In this document: in pieces, positions 61,496-64,000 of the stretch
How the letters are laid out: the number at the start of each line of letters is the position of its first letter
How positions within the stretch are numbered: the first letter of the stretch is position 1
Assembly: GCA_016234685.1 (NCBI GenBank)
Contig: JACRAT010000027.1
Coordinates: 1 to 64,000 of the forward strand
Direction: 5' to 3'
From: Nitrosomonadales bacterium
GTDB lineage: Bacteria > Pseudomonadota > Gammaproteobacteria > Burkholderiales > Gallionellaceae
Length of the DNA stretch: 64,000 bases
Program-made: the position numbers and the translations under genes
Notes under the pieces: model-generated
Databases searched by the model: none
Told to the model about the DNA's origin: nothing
The model's input: only the letters and a program-made list of their open reading frames with translations

Positions 61496-62805
61496 TATCG
61501 AGTCAACCCACCCTTGAAGTTGGCTTTCTTCAACAGGCTTTCATATTGATGTGTCATCAAGTAAGACTGCACCTGAGCCATAAAATCCATCGTCACCACA
61601 ACCAGAATCAGCAACGAGGTACCACCGAAGTAGAACGGGACATTCCACTTCACGACCAGAAACTCAGGTAGCAGACACACCAAGGTGATGTACACCGCTC
61701 CGACCAAGGTCAGGCGCAGCATGATCTTCTCAATGTACTTTGCAGTCTGTTCACCCGGACGAATCCCCGGCAAGAACGCACCGCTCTTCTTGAGGTTTTC
61801 TGCTGTTTCCTTCGGGCTGAATACCAACGCCGTATAGAAGAAGCAAAAGAACACAATCGCCGCTGCGTAGAACAGAACATAAATGGGCTGACCGGGCGAC
61901 AGTTTCTCGCTGACATCCTTCAACCACACCATACCTTCAGCACTACCGAACCAGCCTGCCAGCGTAGCCGGGAACAGGATGATGCTTGAAGCGAAGATTG
62001 GAGGAATCACACCGGCCATATTCAACTTCAACGGCAAGTGCGAGGCTTGCCCACCGTAGATCTTGTTACCAACTTGGCGCTTCGCATAATTCACCAGAAT
62101 CTTGCGCTGTCCACGTTCCACGAACACCACCAAGGCGGTCACCGCAATCGAGCCGACCAACAACAGTAGAACCAGCGGAATCGAAAATGCGCCAGTACGC
62201 GCCAATTCCAGAGTACTACCGATCGCCGTTGGCAAGCCCGCCGCGATACCTGCGAAGATGATCAGCGAGATGCCGTTACCCAAGCCTCGCTCCGTAATCT
62301 GCTCACCCAGCCACATCAGGAACATCGTCCCGGTGACCAGCGTCACCAAAGTGGTCATCTGGAACATCGGGCCGGGGTTAATCACCAACCCCGGCTGAGA
62401 CTGCAAGGCAACCGAAATCCCGAACGCTTGAAAAATCGCAAGAACCAACGTGCCGTAACGAGTGTACTGAGTAATCTTACGACGACCAGCCTCGCCCTCT
62501 TTTTTCAACTGTTCCAGCTTCGGCACAGCAATCGCCGCGAGCTGCATGATAATCGAAGCCGAAATGTACGGCATGATCCCCAGCGCGAAGATGGTAAAGC
62601 GCTCAAGCGCGCCACCCGAGAACATGTTGAACATGCCTAAGATGCCGCCCTTTTGCGACTTGAACAACTCAGCCAACACCACAGGATCGATGCCAGGAAC
62701 TGGGATGTGTGCACCAATACGGTACACCACCAGCGCCCCAAGCAGGAACCACAGTCGCTGACTGAGATCGCCGTACTTATTGGTACTCTTGACAGCTGTG
62801 CTCAC
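61495..62805 (-). CDS. secY: Preprotein translocase subunit SecY
   Basis: A 436-residue ten-helix channel of the Sec translocon. Family segments include [31 protein letters not shown] and FPPIFASS-like [15 protein letters not shown]. It lies between rplO and infA. Confidence 0.98.
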   Translation of the reverse strand: MSTAVKSTNKYGDLSQRLWFLLGALVVYRIGAHIPVPGIDPVVLAELFKSQKGGILGMFNMFSGGALERFTIFALGIMPYISASIIMQLAAIAVPKLEQLKKEGEAGRRKITQYTRYGTLVLAIFQAFGISVALQSQPGLVINPGPMFQMTTLVTLVTGTMFLMWLGEQITERGLGNGISLIIFAGIAAGLPTAIGSTLELARTGAFSIPLVLLLLVGSIAVTALVVFVERGQRKILVNYAKRQVGNKIYGGQASHLPLKLNMAGVIPPIFASSIILFPATLAGWFGSAEGMVWLKDVSEKLSPGQPIYVLFYAAAIVFFCFFYTALVFSPKETAENLKKSGAFLPGIRPGEQTAKYIEKIMLRLTLVGAVYITLVCLLPEFLVVKWNVPFYFGGTSLLILVVVTMDFMAQVQSYLMTHQYESLLKKANFKGGLTR

Positions 62806-62813
62806 GAATTGTC

Positions 62814-63248
62814 TTATTCCGCGACGCTGCCGCCAGCAGCTTCAATCGCTGCACGTGCACCCTTGGTTGCCAGCAGACCTTGCACCTTGACGGCACGAGT
62901 CAACTCACCAGACAACACAACCTTGGCGTTTTTTGCAGTTCCAGAAACGACACCAGCCTGCTTCAACGACAACAGATCAATGGTGTCCACCGGCAGCTTT
63001 TGCAGATCGGACAAACGCACTTGCACCACGTCGTTACGCGTCAGAGACACAAAGCCACGCTTAGGCAAACGACGTTGCAACGGCATCTGACCACCCTCAA
63101 AGCCGACCTTATGGAAACCACCCGAGCGAGACTTCTGACCCTTGTGACCACGACCAGCCGTCTTACCCAAACCGGAACCGATACCGCGACCGACACGGCG
63201 CTTGTAATGTGTAGCGCCCTCAGCAGGCTTAATTTGATTCAGTTGCAT
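62814..63248 (-). CDS. rplO: 50S ribosomal protein L15
   Basis: A 144-residue protein with [20 protein letters not shown] and [18 protein letters not shown]. It begins directly after the rpmD stop. Confidence 0.98.
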   Translation of the reverse strand: MQLNQIKPAEGATHYKRRVGRGIGSGLGKTAGRGHKGQKSRSGGFHKVGFEGGQMPLQRRLPKRGFVSLTRNDVVQVRLSDLQKLPVDTIDLLSLKQAGVVSGTAKNAKVVLSGELTRAVKVQGLLATKGARAAIEAAGGSVAE

Positions 63249-63434
63249 TTAGGCCTCGCACTTAACCAGGTAATACACTTTGTTAATCATGCCACGCACA
63301 GCCGGAGTATCTTCCACTTCAACGGTGTGGTGCATACGACGCAGCCCCAAGCCACGCACACAGTCACGGTGCGACTTCTTAGTGCCGATCACGCTTTTAA
63401 TCTGCGTGACTTTGAGTTTCTTGGTTTCAGCCAT
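63249..63434 (-). CDS. rpmD: 50S ribosomal protein L30
   Basis: A 61-residue protein ([31 protein letters not shown]). Standard position between rpsE and rplO. Confidence 0.98.
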   Translation of the reverse strand: MAETKKLKVTQIKSVIGTKKSHRDCVRGLGLRRMHHTVEVEDTPAVRGMINKVYYLVKCEA

Positions 63435-63436
63435 GA

Positions 63437-63958
63437 TTACCCCTGAATTTCTTCTATGCTCTTGCCACGCTTCGCAGCGATTTCGGAAGGCGAGTTAAGC
63501 TGCGCCAAGCCATTCAGCGTAGCGCGAACCACGTTGTAAGGATTGCTCGATCCGATACACTTTGCCAACACGTTATGCACGCCGACCGCCTCAAACACCG
63601 CACGCATCGCGCCACCAGCGATAATGCCGGTACCCTCAGATGCTGGCTGCATGAACACCTTGGCAGCACCATGGCGACCGATCACTGCGTGGTGCAACGT
63701 ACCGTTCTTCAGATTGACCTTAACCAACTTGCGGCGGGACTCCTCCATCGCCTTCTGCACAGCCACTGGCACTTCCTTGGATTTGCCCTTGCCCATGCCG
63801 ACACGACCATCGCCATCACCAACCACGGTCAGTGCTGCAAAACCCATGATACGACCACCCTTTACAACCTTGGTCACGCGGTTCACGTGAATCATCTTTT
63901 CGATGAGACCGTCGCCACGCTCTTCCTGTTGCTGACTCTTTCCTTGTGCTTTAGCCAT
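63437..63958 (-). CDS. rpsE: 30S ribosomal protein S5
   Basis: A 173-residue protein with the double-stranded RNA-binding-type N-terminal domain ([18 protein letters not shown]) and [20 protein letters not shown]. Two adjacent ATGs (63961 and 63958) are possible; the second is better spaced from GGGG. Confidence 0.98.
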   Translation of the reverse strand: MAKAQGKSQQQEERGDGLIEKMIHVNRVTKVVKGGRIMGFAALTVVGDGDGRVGMGKGKSKEVPVAVQKAMEESRRKLVKVNLKNGTLHHAVIGRHGAAKVFMQPASEGTGIIAGGAMRAVFEAVGVHNVLAKCIGSSNPYNVVRATLNGLAQLNSPSEIAAKRGKSIEEIQG

Positions 63959-63971
63959 CATTCACCCCAAG

Positions 63972-64000
63972 TTAGAACTGCAAGCCATGTTCGCGCGCAG
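63972..64000 (-). CDS. rplR: 50S ribosomal protein L18, C-terminal end
   Basis: Only the last eight codons are in the window (AREHGLQF then stop), matching the conserved C-terminus of L18 and the position before rpsE. The gene continues beyond the right edge. Confidence 0.88.

Overview
The window looks like a chromosomal segment of a betaproteobacterium. The conserved blocks thrS-infC-rpmI-rplT-pheS-pheT-ihfA-merR and rplR-rpsE-rpmD-rplO-secY-infA-rpmJ-rpsM-rpsK-rpsD-rpoA-rplQ have the betaproteobacterial order. Nitrogenase, a c-di-GMP-linked MSHA pilus, a multiheme cytochrome and an encapsulated sulfur module together suggest a Gallionellaceae-like member of the Nitrosomonadales (inference, not proven). 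No insertion sequence, phage or CRISPR array is visible.

Region by region. (1) 1-1.9 kb: nifH diverges from draT. A textbook sigma-54 promoter and a NifA-type upstream site lie between and within them, but no draG follows. (2) 1.96-2.9 kb: a two-gene HNH nuclease/zinc-ribbon islet. (3) 3.1-8.6 kb: a complete Family 2A encapsulin operon on the minus strand: rhodanese, cysteine synthase, serine acetyltransferase, an XRE regulator, the SrpI-type shell protein and a cysteine desulfurase with a long disordered cargo-loading N-terminus. Together these would make cysteine, strip its sulfur inside a protein shell and move the sulfur on. (4) 8.7-12.5 kb: an EAL protein and two sulfate-binding proteins around a molbindin and two small unknown genes. 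(5) 12.7-17 kb, plus strand: a three-gene cassette of a group II PLP decarboxylase, a RimK-like ATP-grasp protein and a second PLP-fold enzyme; this looks like an uncharacterised small-molecule pathway. (6) 17-28 kb: signalling and envelope genes: a PAS-only protein coupled to a HAMP-PAS-GGDEF-EAL protein, a frameshifted phosphate-binding-like gene, two outer-membrane barrels, a tetraheme cytochrome c, a small membrane sensor-like protein and a chemotaxis receptor. (7) 28.5-29.2 kb: a YefM-YoeB toxin-antitoxin pair and tRNA-Pro(GGG). (8) 29.3-46.2 kb: a full MSHA type IV pilus locus, mshE-G-A-C-D-O-P-Q followed by a zinc-ribbon gene and mshI-(pilN-like)-J-K-L-M-N. (9) 46.3-64 kb: housekeeping genes: translation factors, tRNA synthetases, pgi, glgB, ribosomal proteins, rpoA and secY.

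The genes suggest a lifestyle of nitrogen fixation, controlled sulfur handling and c-di-GMP-regulated attachment. The strongest candidate for an unusual biological system is the encapsulated desulfurase operon. The least explained locus is the PLP/ATP-grasp/PLP cassette.
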